Notes: generated by a model from the sequence alone, not told the origin. Counted from the first letter of the stretch, positions 17,202 to 26,842 are shown. The stretch is DNA of 64,000 nucleotides from Asticcacaulis sp. ZE23SCel15 (GCF_030505395.1 NZ_CP130044.1:1349001-1413000), one strand, 5' to 3'. Made by a program: numbers and translations.

Positions 17202-18350
17202 TTAATCCGCCAACAGGTGCAGTTCATCGATGGCGCAGATGATGTGATAAAGGCTCGACGCCGGGGCCGGCTCATCGACAAACGACCCATCCGGGTTCAT
17301 CTTATCGAGATAAAGGCCGGCAATATCGGTGTTCAGATAAAGCTCAAGACCCCTGGCGGCGGTTACGGCCTTATCCACCGCAAACGCTTTATCCCCGTCG
17401 GTTTCGGCTACGCTATAAAGGGCCACATAGGCCTTCATACGCTCGGTCTGTGCCCACAAACGGGCCTTTTGATCCTTGGGTGAAAAATCGTCCCATAGCT
17501 CAAAAATGGTCACGTTGCGGTCATGGTCAGTGCCGTGGTTTTCGGCAATTTCGATCAGGCGTTTGGCGGGCGCGATAAAGCGGGTGTCACCGGTAATTCC
17601 GGCCCAGCGGATCAGCAGCCACGCCCATTCAAACTGATGACCTGGCTCAATGATGCGGCCCATCTCACCGTCGATCGGGTTCCAGTCGCCGTCGAAATAT
17701 TCGCGCAGAGATCCCGTTTCAGGATGCAAAAACTTATCGAGGCAAAGGGCCGAAATCTCTGCGGCAACCTCATGCCATTTGTGATCGCCCCCGGCTTCGA
17801 TCCACGCCAGACAGGCCTCAAACATGTGCATGTGCGGGTTGGTCTTGAGCGGCAGGGTGCGGGGATTGGCTTCTTCAAAGCCGCGCACCGGATGCTTATA
17901 GTGGGTCAGCAAATGGTCGCGAATAGCCACGCCAGCGGCTTCAAGCGATGTATCGTGCGGGCGCACCTTAAAGGCCGAGGCGTAGGCCAAAAGCGCAAAA
18001 GCGTGATCGTAGAAATCGAACTCACCCTTGATGACGCTGCCGTCGGGGGCCAGTACGGCATAGAGCAGGCCTTCGGGTGTGCGGGCAGGTCCCGACAGCC
18101 ACTTAAGCCCCTGATCAATGGCGGCATTGGTTTCACCCGAATAGCCCATGCGCTGGGCCAGAGCGTAGCTATAGACCTGACGGGCAGCAACACGGGTGCG
18201 GCGCGGAATATCGACCGGCTTGGCATCCATCCCCAGAGTCTCATAAAACCCGCCTTTTTCGGTGTCGCCACCAACCTCCCACCACATCGGTAAGGCATGG
18301 CCGAACAACCAGGATTTCAGGCGGCTTTGGGTGTCAGTTAGGGCGGACAT
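17202..18350 (-). CDS. AGE-family sugar isomerase, probable mannose-6-phosphate isomerase
   Basis: An (alpha/alpha)6-barrel isomerase of the N-acylglucosamine 2-epimerase family, 382 residues. The family residues are visible in PRRTRVAARQVYSYA, the DFYDHAFALLAYA helix, NPHMHMFEACLAW and EPGHQFEWAWLL, where His side chains form the active site. Family members convert fructose-6-phosphate and mannose-6-phosphate, mannose and fructose, or N-acylglucosamine epimers. Here the gene lies 8 bases after manC and behind manB, so supply of mannose-6-phosphate for GDP-mannose is the most likely role, as for AGE-type Pmi in rhizobia. That assignment is inference from context. Confidence 0.83.
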   Translation of the reverse strand: MSALTDTQSRLKSWLFGHALPMWWEVGGDTEKGGFYETLGMDAKPVDIPRRTRVAARQVYSYALAQRMGYSGETNAAIDQGLKWLSGPARTPEGLLYAVLAPDGSVIKGEFDFYDHAFALLAYASAFKVRPHDTSLEAAGVAIRDHLLTHYKHPVRGFEEANPRTLPLKTNPHMHMFEACLAWIEAGGDHKWHEVAAEISALCLDKFLHPETGSLREYFDGDWNPIDGEMGRIIEPGHQFEWAWLLIRWAGITGDTRFIAPAKRLIEIAENHGTDHDRNVTIFELWDDFSPKDQKARLWAQTERMKAYVALYSVAETDGDKAFAVDKAVTAARGLELYLNTDIAGLYLDKMNPDGSFVDEPAPASSLYHIICAIDELHLLAD

Positions 18351-18358
18351 GGGTGGTC

Positions 18359-19420
18359 TCAGACTTGAGGAAGGTTTTTGGCGGCTTCGGCGGCTTTTTT
18401 GACCTCTTGTGCCAGCGACAAAGGGGCTACCAGAACACCGGCAGGTGTGGAGATAATCATCGTGTCACGCATGCCGATCACGGCCACCGGCGGGCCTTCG
18501 GCGCGGATCAGGCAGTTTTCGGCGTCGATCAGAATTTTGGGCCCCATGCTGTGGTTGCCGCTCTCATCCTTGGCGCCCAGACGCCACAGTTCGCTGAAAC
18601 CGCCGACATCGGCCCAGCCGATATAGCAGGGGGCGACCGCGGCTTTTTCGGTGTTTTCCATGACCGCATAGTCGATGGAGATTGACGGGCACATCGAAAA
18701 CGCTTCGGCTTCCAACTCAATGGTCTCGGCGTGGCGGTGGGCCTTGGCATAGGCGGCTTCGGACGCCGACAGAACTTCGGGGGCATAGGCCCGCAGTTCT
18801 TCGATCATCACCTGTGGTGAGAACAGGAAGATACCGGCGTTCCAGTCGTAACTGCCGTCCTCCAGATACGTCTTGGCGGTGTCCAGATTGGGCTTTTCAA
18901 GGAAGCGGCGGACCGCAAAAATATTATCCCCCAGAGCCTCGCCGCGCTGAATATAGCCATAGCCGGTTTCAGGACTAAGCGGGCGGATGCCAAAGGTGAC
19001 GATCCGCTCACGGGCCACTTCGGCCGAGGCCAGAACTACCTGACGGAAGGCCAGAGGGCGGGTGATAACGTGATCGGCTGGAGCCATTAACACCAGGGCT
19101 TCGGGATCGTACTCCATCGCGGCCAGTGCGGCAACAGCCGCGACCGCAGCGGTATTGCGGGCCATAGGCTCGACAATAATAGCCTGCGGGCTACGACCGG
19201 CTTCGGTCAGTTGATCAAGCGCCACCGCCCGGTGGGACTTGCCGCAAATCACCATGGGTTTCAGGAAGTTGTCGCCCGACAAACGCAGGGCGGTTTCCTG
19301 AATCATGGTGTTTTCGGTGCCGAGGGCATGGAACTGCTTGGGCTTTTCAGGGGTCGACATTGGCCACAGGCGCGTGCCTGAACCGCCCGACATGATGACC
19401 GGCAGAATTTTTAACGTCAT
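18359..19420 (-). CDS. manC: Mannose-1-phosphate guanylyltransferase
   Basis: Makes GDP-mannose from mannose-1-phosphate and GTP. The 353-residue protein carries the pyrophosphorylase signature MSGGSGTRLWPMSTPEKPKQF near the N-terminus, MAPADHVI, the FLEKP motif and SISIDYAVME. It lacks the C-terminal cupin isomerase domain of bifunctional ManC/AlgA proteins, which fits the separate AGE-type isomerase gene 8 bases downstream. I use ATG 19420 with GAGG just upstream; an in-frame TTG at 19429 adds three residues. It belongs to the leftward operon galU-manB-manC-isomerase. Confidence 0.95.
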   Translation of the reverse strand: MTLKILPVIMSGGSGTRLWPMSTPEKPKQFHALGTENTMIQETALRLSGDNFLKPMVICGKSHRAVALDQLTEAGRSPQAIIVEPMARNTAAVAAVAALAAMEYDPEALVLMAPADHVITRPLAFRQVVLASAEVARERIVTFGIRPLSPETGYGYIQRGEALGDNIFAVRRFLEKPNLDTAKTYLEDGSYDWNAGIFLFSPQVMIEELRAYAPEVLSASEAAYAKAHRHAETIELEAEAFSMCPSISIDYAVMENTEKAAVAPCYIGWADVGGFSELWRLGAKDESGNHSMGPKILIDAENCLIRAEGPPVAVIGMRDTMIISTPAGVLVAPLSLAQEVKKAAEAAKNLPQV

Positions 19421-19504
19421 GTACCTCAACCCCAGTTAGTCTGTATTTATAGTTATAGTATGGCGTCTATGGGCGTCCGCCAAGAGGATTTACCCCTTAC
19501 GGGA

Positions 19505-21007
19505 TTAAATCTCCTGGTTGAACTTGCCGATCTCAGAATAATTCGCCAGACGCGGCTTGATTTCTTTGCGGAACAGATCGCGCATGTCATCTTCGGAGCG
19601 TAAGGATTCGACCACAACCACCAGTTCCGGCTTGTTCGAGGAAGCCCGCACCAGCACCCATGAGCCGTCATCAAGGTGCACACGCGCACCATTGACCGTA
19701 ATGACTTCAAGGATCTTGCGACCGAGGATTTCACCACCGGCGGCATGAAGGTCAACATATTTCTGCACGATCCGCTCCAGCACTTGATACTTCACTTCGT
19801 CGCCGCAATGGGGCGACATGGTAAGCGACGTAAAGGCCTGCGGCAGGGCGGATTTCAGTTCGGACAACGACTTGCCCGGATTGCGCTCCATCATGGCAAG
19901 GATCGCACCGGCAGCCACCAGACCATCGTCGTAGCCACGACCAATGTCACCGGCCAGGAAGAAGTGGCCCGACTTTTCAAAACCGGCCAGAGCGTTCAGC
20001 TCAGCGGTCTTGCGCTTGATGTAGGAGTGGCCGGTTTTCCAGTAAACGGTGGTGGCACCGTTTTTCTTGAGGATTTCGTCGGTCTTATAAAGGCCGGTCG
20101 ATTTGACATCGACGATGAAGGTCGCGTCCTTATAGATTTCGCTCAGGTCGCGGGCCAGCATCAGGCCGATCTTATCGGCAAAGATTTCTTCGCCGGTATT
20201 GTCCACCACGCCGCAGCGATCGCCGTCACCATCGAAACCGAGCGCCAGATCGGCACCGTATTCTTTGACGGCCTTCGACATTTCGACCAGCATTTCGTGG
20301 TCTTCCGGGTTCGGATTATATTTCGGGAAGGTGTTATCGAGATCACAATCCATCTCAATCACCTCAACGCCCATAGCGCGCAGGGCTTGCGGCGCAAAGG
20401 CCCCGGCCGTACCGTTACCGCAGGCGCAGATGACTTTGAGCGGGCGGGTGATCTTGGTCTTGGCGACCACATCGGCCAGATAGCGTTCCTGCACACCTTC
20501 GACCAGTGTCAGCGAACCGCCGGACTTTTCGACACCCAGACCGCCCATGACGATCTCTTTCAGGCGGCCCATTTCGTCCGGCCCGAAGGTCAGCGGGGCC
20601 TGACAACCCATTTTAACGCCGGTCCAGCCGTTGTCATTGTGGGAGGCGGTGACCATGGCCACGCACGGCGCATCCAGATCAAACTGCGCAAAGTACGCGA
20701 TCGGCGACAGGCACAGCCCGATATCTAGCACTTCGCAACCCGATTGCAGCAGGCCGATGATCAGGGCGTTCTTGATATTGATCGAATAGGAGCGGTAGTC
20801 GTGGCCGACGACGATGCGCGGTTTTACGCCGCGTTCCTGCACATAGGTGCCAAGGCCAAGCCCCAGCGCCTGAATACCCAGAAGGTTGATTTCGTCGCCA
20901 AACAGCCAGCGCGCATCATATTCGCGAAAGCCTGTGGTCTTAACAAAGGCCTGTGTCTCGTTTTCAAACGTATTGGCCTTGATGTCAGTTCTGGGTTTCA
21001 GAGTCAT
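19505..21007 (-). CDS. manB: Phosphomannomutase/phosphoglucomutase
   Basis: Alpha-D-phosphohexomutase interconverting hexose-6- and hexose-1-phosphates for GDP-mannose and UDP-glucose synthesis. The four-domain 500-residue protein has the phosphoserine Ser122 in MVTASHNDNG, the magnesium loop DGDGDR near residue 260, the sugar-binding loop FEKSGH (GFEKSGHFF) and a C-terminal phosphate-binding loop containing RASSNKPE. The last reads RASSNKPE where many homologues have R(A/P)SGTEP. This mutase sits between galU (24 bases upstream) and manC (84 bases downstream), so it probably serves both sugar nucleotides. Confidence 0.94.
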   Translation of the reverse strand: MTLKPRTDIKANTFENETQAFVKTTGFREYDARWLFGDEINLLGIQALGLGLGTYVQERGVKPRIVVGHDYRSYSINIKNALIIGLLQSGCEVLDIGLCLSPIAYFAQFDLDAPCVAMVTASHNDNGWTGVKMGCQAPLTFGPDEMGRLKEIVMGGLGVEKSGGSLTLVEGVQERYLADVVAKTKITRPLKVICACGNGTAGAFAPQALRAMGVEVIEMDCDLDNTFPKYNPNPEDHEMLVEMSKAVKEYGADLALGFDGDGDRCGVVDNTGEEIFADKIGLMLARDLSEIYKDATFIVDVKSTGLYKTDEILKKNGATTVYWKTGHSYIKRKTAELNALAGFEKSGHFFLAGDIGRGYDDGLVAAGAILAMMERNPGKSLSELKSALPQAFTSLTMSPHCGDEVKYQVLERIVQKYVDLHAAGGEILGRKILEVITVNGARVHLDDGSWVLVRASSNKPELVVVVESLRSEDDMRDLFRKEIKPRLANYSEIGKFNQEI

Positions 21008-21031
21008 GGGGTGTCCGTCAGTGATCGCGGA

Positions 21032-21907
21032 TTAATTAAAAAAGGGCGAGAGGGCGGCGCGGGCCGCGTCACCCAGATCGGCACGTTTCAGAGCCATGGC
21101 GACATTGGCCCGCAGAAGGCCGATCTTGTCGCCGCAGTCATAGGTCACGCCGTCATATTCTAACGCATGGAAGCTTTGGTCCTGCATCAGTTTGAACATG
21201 GAGTTGGTAAGCTGAATCTCGTTGCCAGCGCCTTTTTCCTGAGTGGCCAGATAATCGAAAATTTCCGGCTGGAGGATATAGCGGCCGGAGACGATCAGAT
21301 TGGACGGGGCGGTGCCCTTGGCCGGTTTTTCGACCATGCCGGTCATCTTGTTCAGGCGACCATTTTGGGATTCTAACGCGACCACGCCGTACTGATGGGT
21401 CTGATCGTGCGGGACTTGTTCGACCACGATGATGTTGCCGCCGACTTGATCATAGGCATCGATGGCCTGTTTCAGGGCGGAGACCTCAGAATCCATCACC
21501 ATGTCCGGCAGCAGGACCGCGAACGGCTCATCGCCGATGATGTCGCGGGCAGCATAGACGGCGTGACCGAGGCCGAGCGGCTGCATCTGGCGAATGAAGC
21601 TCATCTCGCCGGGCTTAGGCAGTTCGGCCAGAAGTTCATCCAGAATAGCGGTTTTATTCTTGGCGCGTAACTGCGCCTCAAGCTCGACCTGATGGTCGAA
21701 ATAGTCTTCGATTGAGCCCTTGGCGCGGCCGGTGACGAAGACGAAATGCTCAATGCCCGCGGCGCGCGCTTCGGCGACGACATAGGACAGGATCGGGCGG
21801 TCAACGACGTTCAGTAATTCTTTCGGGACGACCTTGGTGCCCGGCAACACACGCGTCCCCAGACCGGCAACCGGCAGGACCGCTTTACGAACTTTAGATT
21901 TGGTCAA
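21032..21907 (-). CDS. galU: UTP-glucose-1-phosphate uridylyltransferase
   Basis: Produces UDP-glucose, the precursor for the galE, ugd and UXS products encoded nearby. The protein has the nucleotide-binding motif AVLPVAGLGTRVLPGTK close to the N-terminus, VPKELL, LPDMVMDSE, VEKP and the C-terminal YDCGDKIG segment. The start is probably TTG at 21907: GAGAGG lies seven bases before it and the product (291 residues) then begins like other GalU proteins. The frame runs open to another TTG at 21970, but that adds 21 aromatic-rich residues with no family match. It heads the galU-manB-manC-isomerase operon. Confidence 0.93.
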   Translation of the reverse strand: MTKSKVRKAVLPVAGLGTRVLPGTKVVPKELLNVVDRPILSYVVAEARAAGIEHFVFVTGRAKGSIEDYFDHQVELEAQLRAKNKTAILDELLAELPKPGEMSFIRQMQPLGLGHAVYAARDIIGDEPFAVLLPDMVMDSEVSALKQAIDAYDQVGGNIIVVEQVPHDQTHQYGVVALESQNGRLNKMTGMVEKPAKGTAPSNLIVSGRYILQPEIFDYLATQEKGAGNEIQLTNSMFKLMQDQSFHALEYDGVTYDCGDKIGLLRANVAMALKRADLGDAARAALSPFFN

Positions 21908-22108
21908 GTGAGACCTCTCGAAATAAGAAAAACAAAAGAAATAGGGTACAAAAATATTTCGCTTATGCAAAATAATAGGCTAAAGCCAGATGACGGGAAC
22001 CGCAATGGCCCATTTGTAATTTTTTAGCATCACGAATGTAAATTTTATTTAAATTGAAGCGGTTAAGGTTAAGAAAATCAGGCCGCGCGATATCCGGAGC
22101 GATTTTAT
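21908..22108. promoter_or_regulatory. Divergent galU/galE promoter region
   Basis: A 201-base, A+T-rich gap between two outward-reading sugar nucleotide genes, so it must hold both promoters. The stretch 22015-22080 is markedly A+T-rich (TTTTTTAGC, AATTTTATTTAAATTG) in an otherwise G+C-rich region. No specific operator is recognised. Confidence 0.5.
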
Positions 22109-23089
22109 ATGTCAAAAGCTGTATTGGTGGCGGGTGGTGCGGGATATATCGGGGCGCAGACCTGCAAGGTCTTGCACCAGTCGGGTTATATACCTGTAAC
22201 GCTTGACAGTTTGGTGACCGGCCACGAAGGGGCGGTCAAGTGGGGGCCGCTGATTAGGGCAGACCTGCGTGACCGTGAGGCGATCCTCAAGGCCATTGAG
22301 ACTTACGGCATCACCTCGGCCATCCATTTTGCGGCCTTTAGCCTTGTGGGCGAAAGCACGCGCGATCCGGCCAAATATTACGATAACAATGTCGCCGCCG
22401 CGACGGCCTTTACCTCGGCCCTGATCGAGGGTGGCGTTAAAGCGATGGTGTTTTCCTCGACGGCAGCCACCTACGGCACGCCCCAAAGCGACCTGATCCC
22501 GGAAACCCACCCGACCCTGCCGATCAACCCTTATGGGGCGTCAAAGCTGGCCTTTGAGCAGGCGCTATACTGGATGGGGCAGGCGCACGGTCTTAAGCAC
22601 ACCATTCTGCGCTATTTCAATGCGGCGGGCGCTGACCCGGACGGTGAGATCGGCGAAAGCCACCTGTGTGAAACCCACCTCATTCCGCTGATGTGTCAGG
22701 CCGCCTTGGGCAAGGGCAAGCCGCTAACCGTGTTTGGCACCGACTATGATACCCGCGATGGCACGCCTGTGCGCGACTATATCCACGTCGTCGATCTGGC
22801 CACCGCCCACGTGGCGGCGATCGAGCGTCTGCTGAATGGTGGCGACAGCCAGATTTTCAACGTCGGCACCGGTGAGGGCCTGACTGTGCTGGAGGTCATC
22901 AAAATGGCCGAGAAGGTGTTGGGCATCCCAGTGCCGCACAGCTTCGGTCCGCGCCGTGAGGGGGACCCCCAAGCACTGGTGGCCGATGTCGCCAAGATCA
23001 AGTCCATGCTCGACTGGCAGCCGAAATACAGTGATCTGGAAACCCTGATTCGCACGGCGGCCCATTGGCAGAAAACGCGGCCTTATTAA
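22109..23089 (+). CDS. galE: UDP-glucose 4-epimerase
   Basis: Interconverts UDP-glucose and UDP-galactose. The 326-residue short-chain dehydrogenase has the NAD loop GGAGYIG (9-15), Ser-Ser-Thr at 116-118 and the catalytic pair Tyr142/Lys146 in NPYGASK. RYFNAAGADPDGEIGE and DYDTRDGTPVRDYIHVVDLA are diagnostic for GalE against other epimerases. GGAG lies 12 bases before the ATG. It is transcribed rightward, apart from galU, with the UDP-glucuronate decarboxylase gene 88 bases downstream and probably cotranscribed. Confidence 0.95.
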   Translation: MSKAVLVAGGAGYIGAQTCKVLHQSGYIPVTLDSLVTGHEGAVKWGPLIRADLRDREAILKAIETYGITSAIHFAAFSLVGESTRDPAKYYDNNVAAATAFTSALIEGGVKAMVFSSTAATYGTPQSDLIPETHPTLPINPYGASKLAFEQALYWMGQAHGLKHTILRYFNAAGADPDGEIGESHLCETHLIPLMCQAALGKGKPLTVFGTDYDTRDGTPVRDYIHVVDLATAHVAAIERLLNGGDSQIFNVGTGEGLTVLEVIKMAEKVLGIPVPHSFGPRREGDPQALVADVAKIKSMLDWQPKYSDLETLIRTAAHWQKTRPY

Positions 23090-23177
23090 TCTGAGATGAT
23101 ACGGGGATATTAAAGGCCCGCTAACGGTAAGCGTCTTAAGCTATCCTTTTTTAATTATATGTTTCCCGGAGCTTACC

Positions 23178-24152
23178 ATGCATTTGATGAAGCGTATTCT
23201 GGTTACCGGCGGCGCTGGGTTTTTAGGGTCTCACCTGTGTGAGCGGCTGCTGGGCGAAGGGGCCCATGTCATCTGCCTCGACAATTTTTATACCGGCGCG
23301 CACGTCAATATTCAGCACCTGCGCGACCATCCGAATTTTGAGTTGCTGCGCCATGATATTACCCATCCGCTGTTTATCGAGTGCGATGAGATCTACAATC
23401 TGGCCTGTCCGGCGTCACCGATTCATTATCAGCGCGATCCGGTGCAGACGATCAAGACCTCGGTCATGGGCTCGGTCAACATGCTGGGCCTGGCCAAGCG
23501 CCTGAAAGCCAAGATTTTTCAGGCCTCGACCTCGGAAGTTTACGGTGACCCCAGCGTCCACCCTCAGCCGGAATCCTACTGGGGCAATGTCAATACCATC
23601 GGCCCGCGCTCCTGCTATGATGAGGGTAAGCGCTGTGCTGAGACCCTGTTCTTTGACTATCGCCGCCAACATGGTTTGAATATCAAGGTGGTGCGGATCT
23701 TCAACACCTATGGCCCGCGCATGCATCCCAATGATGGCCGGGTGGTCTCAAGCTTTATCGTGCAGGCCCTGATGGGGCGCGACATCACCATCTTCGGCGA
23801 AGGCTTGCAGACCCGCTCGTTCTGTTATGCCGATGACCTGATCGAAGGCTTTGTGCGCCTGATGAACACCCCTGATGATATCACCGGCCCGATCAATATC
23901 GGCAATCCCGGTGAGTTCACCATGCTGGAACTGGCCCAGATGGTGATCGATATCACCGGCTCGAAATCAAAGATCGTGCACATGCCCCTGCCGCAGGATG
24001 ACCCCAAGCAGCGCCGCCCCGACATCACTCAGGCGCAGGAAAAGCTGGGCTGGGAGCCGAAGGTGCCGTTGCGTGAGGGCCTGACCAAAACCGTCAACTA
24101 CTTTGACGGGTTGGTTAAAAACGGCGCGCTTGAGGGCATGTTTAAGTTCTGA
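23178..24152 (+). CDS. UDP-glucuronate decarboxylase (UDP-xylose synthase)
   Basis: Converts UDP-glucuronate to UDP-xylose. The 324-residue protein has GGAGFLG (11-17), STSE (117-120) and the catalytic Tyr147/Lys151 within [11 protein letters not shown], the motif typical of UXS-type decarboxylases. Further UXS hallmarks are the [17 protein letters not shown] segment and [19 protein letters not shown]. It ends before a bidirectional terminator shared with the convergent ugd, which supplies its substrate. GGAG lies nine bases before the ATG at 23178. UDP-xylose would then be a donor for the neighbouring glycosyltransferases. Confidence 0.93.
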   Translation: MHLMKRILVTGGAGFLGSHLCERLLGEGAHVICLDNFYTGAHVNIQHLRDHPNFELLRHDITHPLFIECDEIYNLACPASPIHYQRDPVQTIKTSVMGSVNMLGLAKRLKAKIFQASTSEVYGDPSVHPQPESYWGNVNTIGPRSCYDEGKRCAETLFFDYRRQHGLNIKVVRIFNTYGPRMHPNDGRVVSSFIVQALMGRDITIFGEGLQTRSFCYADDLIEGFVRLMNTPDDITGPINIGNPGEFTMLELAQMVIDITGSKSKIVHMPLPQDDPKQRRPDITQAQEKLGWEPKVPLREGLTKTVNYFDGLVKNGALEGMFKF

Positions 24153-24173
24153 TCCCGCACTCGATAGCGAAAT

Positions 24174-24204
24174 AAAAAAGCCCGCCGGTAAGGCGGGCTT
24201 TTTC
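24174..24204. terminator. Bidirectional intrinsic terminator between UXS and ugd genes
   Basis: AAAAAGCCCGCC and GGCGGGCTTTTT pair around a GGTAA loop, giving an A-tract/T-tract stem usable from both sides. It separates two convergent genes. Confidence 0.92.
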
Positions 24205-24208
24205 TTAA

Positions 24209-25513
24209 TCAGGGGCGGCCGATGCTGGTGTAGTCAAAATCTTTCGAGCGCACTTCGGAGGGTTTATAGACATTGCGCAGATCGACCATGACCGGGGCCT
24301 TCATGACCGATTTGACGCGGTCGAGGTCAAGGGCGCGGAACTGATCCCACTCGGTCAGGATGACCATGGCATCGGCACCGGCGACCGCATCATATGGGTT
24401 GGCCTTGTAATCCACATCGCTCAGCAGCTTTTCGGCTTCGTGACGGCCTTCGGGGTCATAGGCCTGAATCTTAGCACCGGCGGCCTGAAGGGCGGGCACG
24501 ATATCCAGAGACGGCGCATCGCGCATGTCATCGGTATTGGGCTTAAAGGTCAGGCCCAAGATTCCGATCGTCTTGCCGGACACATCACCACCCATGGCCT
24601 TTTTGATCTTTTCGGCCATGGCCTTTTTGCGTGAGGCGTTGACCGCCACCGTCGCTTCGATCAGCTTGGTCGGGGTGCCATGATCGGCGGCGGTTTTCAC
24701 CAGAGCCAGCGTATCCTTCGGGAAGCACGAGCCGCCATAACCGGGGCCAGCATGCAGGAACTTGGTGCCAATCCGGTTATCCAGCCCGATGCCGCGGGCC
24801 ACGGCCTGAACGTCAGCACCGACCGCTTCACTCAGATCGGCCATTTCGTTGATGAAGGTGATCTTCATGGCCAAAAACGCGTTGGCGGCATATTTGATCA
24901 GCTCAGACGTGCGACGACCCACAAACAGCAGCGGGCTCTCGTTCAGGTTCAGAGGGCGGTAAAGCTCACGCATCACATTGCGGGCGCGCTCATCTTCGGT
25001 ACCGACGACGACGCGGTCGGGGCGCTTGAAGTCGCTGATGGCGGCCCCTTCGCGCAGGAATTCCGGGTTGGATACGACCGCAAATTCGGCGTCCGGGCGG
25101 CGCTTTTTGATGATGGCTTCGACCTCATCGCCGGTGCCCACGGGCACCGTTGATTTGTTCACGATGACGGTAAAGCCATCCATCAGATCGGCGATTTCTT
25201 CGGCAGCAGCATAAACGTAAGACAGATCAGCATGGCCATCGCCGCGCCGTGACGGGGTGCCGACCGCGATAAAGATCGCATCGGCCGAGGCGATGGCCTC
25301 TTTTGGGTCGACGGCAAAGAACAGGCGGCCTTCACGCACATTGGTTTCAACCAGCTTATCAAGGCCCGGCTCAAAAATCGGAATTTCCCCGGCTTGCAGC
25401 CGCTCAATCTTTGAGGCGTCCTTATCGACGCAGGTCACGACATGGCCGAAATCCGCAAAGCAGGCGCCGCTGACAAGGCCCACATATCCTGTACCGATCA
25501 TGGTTACGCGCAT
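24209..25513 (-). CDS. ugd: UDP-glucose 6-dehydrogenase
   Basis: Oxidises UDP-glucose to UDP-glucuronate with two NAD. The 434-residue protein has the N-terminal Rossmann motif GTGYVGLVSGACFADFGH, the ternary FINEMADLSEAVGAD helix, the catalytic Cys near residue 260 in GPGYGGSCFPKD and a C-terminal UDP-binding domain with GLTFKPNTDDMRDAPS. UDP-glucuronate feeds the decarboxylase encoded convergently and may itself be polymerised. It starts with ATG 25513; the 383-base upstream region holds a perfect 12-bp palindrome. Confidence 0.96.
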   Translation of the reverse strand: MRVTMIGTGYVGLVSGACFADFGHVVTCVDKDASKIERLQAGEIPIFEPGLDKLVETNVREGRLFFAVDPKEAIASADAIFIAVGTPSRRGDGHADLSYVYAAAEEIADLMDGFTVIVNKSTVPVGTGDEVEAIIKKRRPDAEFAVVSNPEFLREGAAISDFKRPDRVVVGTEDERARNVMRELYRPLNLNESPLLFVGRRTSELIKYAANAFLAMKITFINEMADLSEAVGADVQAVARGIGLDNRIGTKFLHAGPGYGGSCFPKDTLALVKTAADHGTPTKLIEATVAVNASRKKAMAEKIKKAMGGDVSGKTIGILGLTFKPNTDDMRDAPSLDIVPALQAAGAKIQAYDPEGRHEAEKLLSDVDYKANPYDAVAGADAMVILTEWDQFRALDLDRVKSVMKAPVMVDLRNVYKPSEVRSKDFDYTSIGRP

Positions 25514-25896
25514 GACTATATCCTAATGTCAAAAATACCGGACGAATGTGCCGGAAATACTGCCAGAAATCGTGAATACGCCGGACATGTCCGCGCACCA
25601 CGCTGTGAAAAAAATGGATTAAATCCTAAACCTGATGACGGCGCTCAATGCTGGTAATCCCTAAATCTGTTGGCGGCTTCGCGCGCGTTTGTCAATAGAT
25701 TTACCACGCTCAGACCATGCCTGAACCTGATGCGTGAACCTGAGCGTCATAAGTTAAGATTTGTGACCTATTCTATCGTCGAAATCTGATAAGAAATATC
25801 TTTAGTAAATTTTTTCAGATTGCGAACTAAGGTGATCTTTGGTTTAGACTGGCTGCATAACAATAAAGCCTGCGCGGCGGATTGATTGCGTTTTAC
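25514..25896. promoter_or_regulatory. Divergent control region between ugd and the phosphoesterase gene
   Basis: No gene is supported here. A perfect 12-bp palindrome CGGACATGTCCG lies at 25582-25593, about 70 bases upstream of ugd, and related half-sites (CCGGACGAATGTGCCGG, 25537-25553) are beside it, a layout expected for a repressor or activator site. The right half (25740-25860) is A+T-rich and probably holds the rightward promoter. Confidence 0.5.
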
Positions 25897-26658
25897 ATGA
25901 TAAGCTTTTTCAAAAATCTGTTTTCACCGCGCAAGAGTGACCCCGTGCCGATCGTTGATCGGCTGACCTACGCCATCGGCGATATTCATGGCCGCGCCGA
26001 TTTGCTGACGCGCATGATCGACAAGATCCGCGAAGACTCTTACGCCTACCAGGAAAAGCCAAGGGTGGTGCTGCTGGGCGACTATGTTGATCGTGGGCCG
26101 GCCTCCGATAAGGTGATCGAGACGATCCTTAAGCTTAAGGACGAGATCTGGTGCGACCTCGAAGTCCTGATGGGCAACCACGAGATGTCGCTGATCAACT
26201 TCCTCGAAGACCCCGAAAGCGGCTCAACCTGGGTGCAGCACGGCGGGGGTACGACCCTGATGAACTATGGGGTGCAGGCGCCGCCCCTGCGCAGCGATGC
26301 GGAGGCCTGGATTGAGGCGCGCGACCAGTTTGGCAATAATCTGCCGCGCGCGCACCTTGAGGCCATCTGCGCCATGAAGCTGATTATCTATGGCGGCGAT
26401 TATGTGTTTGTCCACGCCGGGGTCAAGCCGGGCGTGCCGCTGGATGATCAGGACGCCATGACCTTATTATGGATACGGGCGGAATTCCTGTCGGCGACCA
26501 AGGCTTGCAACTATGTGGTGGTGCATGGTCATACGCCGACGCCTGAGCCGTTTAATTCGACCTGGCGGATCGGGGTGGATACCGGCGCCTATGCCACAGG
26601 GGTGTTAACTTGTGTGCGTCTTCATAAGGAAACGCGCCAGTTTATCCACGTAACATAA
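25897..26658 (+). CDS. Metallophosphoesterase (PP1-like serine/threonine phosphatase family)
   Basis: Calcineurin-like phosphoesterase of 253 residues. The metal-binding motifs are in order: GDIHG (28-32), GDYVDRGP, GNHE, and downstream VHAG and HGHTPTPEP. This set matches bacterial PrpA/PrpB and PP1-type protein phosphatases as well as ApaH relatives. Its place at the head of a block with three BY-kinases suggests a role in polysaccharide regulation, but partner phosphatases of BY-kinases are normally tyrosine phosphatases, so that is only a suggestion. I use ATG 25897; an in-frame TTG at 25882 is also possible. Confidence 0.85.
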   Translation: MISFFKNLFSPRKSDPVPIVDRLTYAIGDIHGRADLLTRMIDKIREDSYAYQEKPRVVLLGDYVDRGPASDKVIETILKLKDEIWCDLEVLMGNHEMSLINFLEDPESGSTWVQHGGGTTLMNYGVQAPPLRSDAEAWIEARDQFGNNLPRAHLEAICAMKLIIYGGDYVFVHAGVKPGVPLDDQDAMTLLWIRAEFLSATKACNYVVVHGHTPTPEPFNSTWRIGVDTGAYATGVLTCVRLHKETRQFIHVT

Positions 26659-26842
26659 AAATGGCATATTAATTGCACAGTTTAACGCCGGGTAAGTTCC
26701 GTCGTGAGGTTAACCATTTACTTATTAAAAGTAATGGAAAAACACATATCATTATTGGAACTTTATATCCGTATCCGTTATCTGAATTTGCGCCGCAACA
26801 GAAGATTGAAAGACATTTTCGGGTTGAGGCAGGAGGCTTAGC

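Noticed and set aside
19676-20728. 350-codon open frame opposite manB
   Set aside because: manB is unambiguous by its catalytic motifs. The reverse frame lacks domains and exists because of G+C-rich codon bias.
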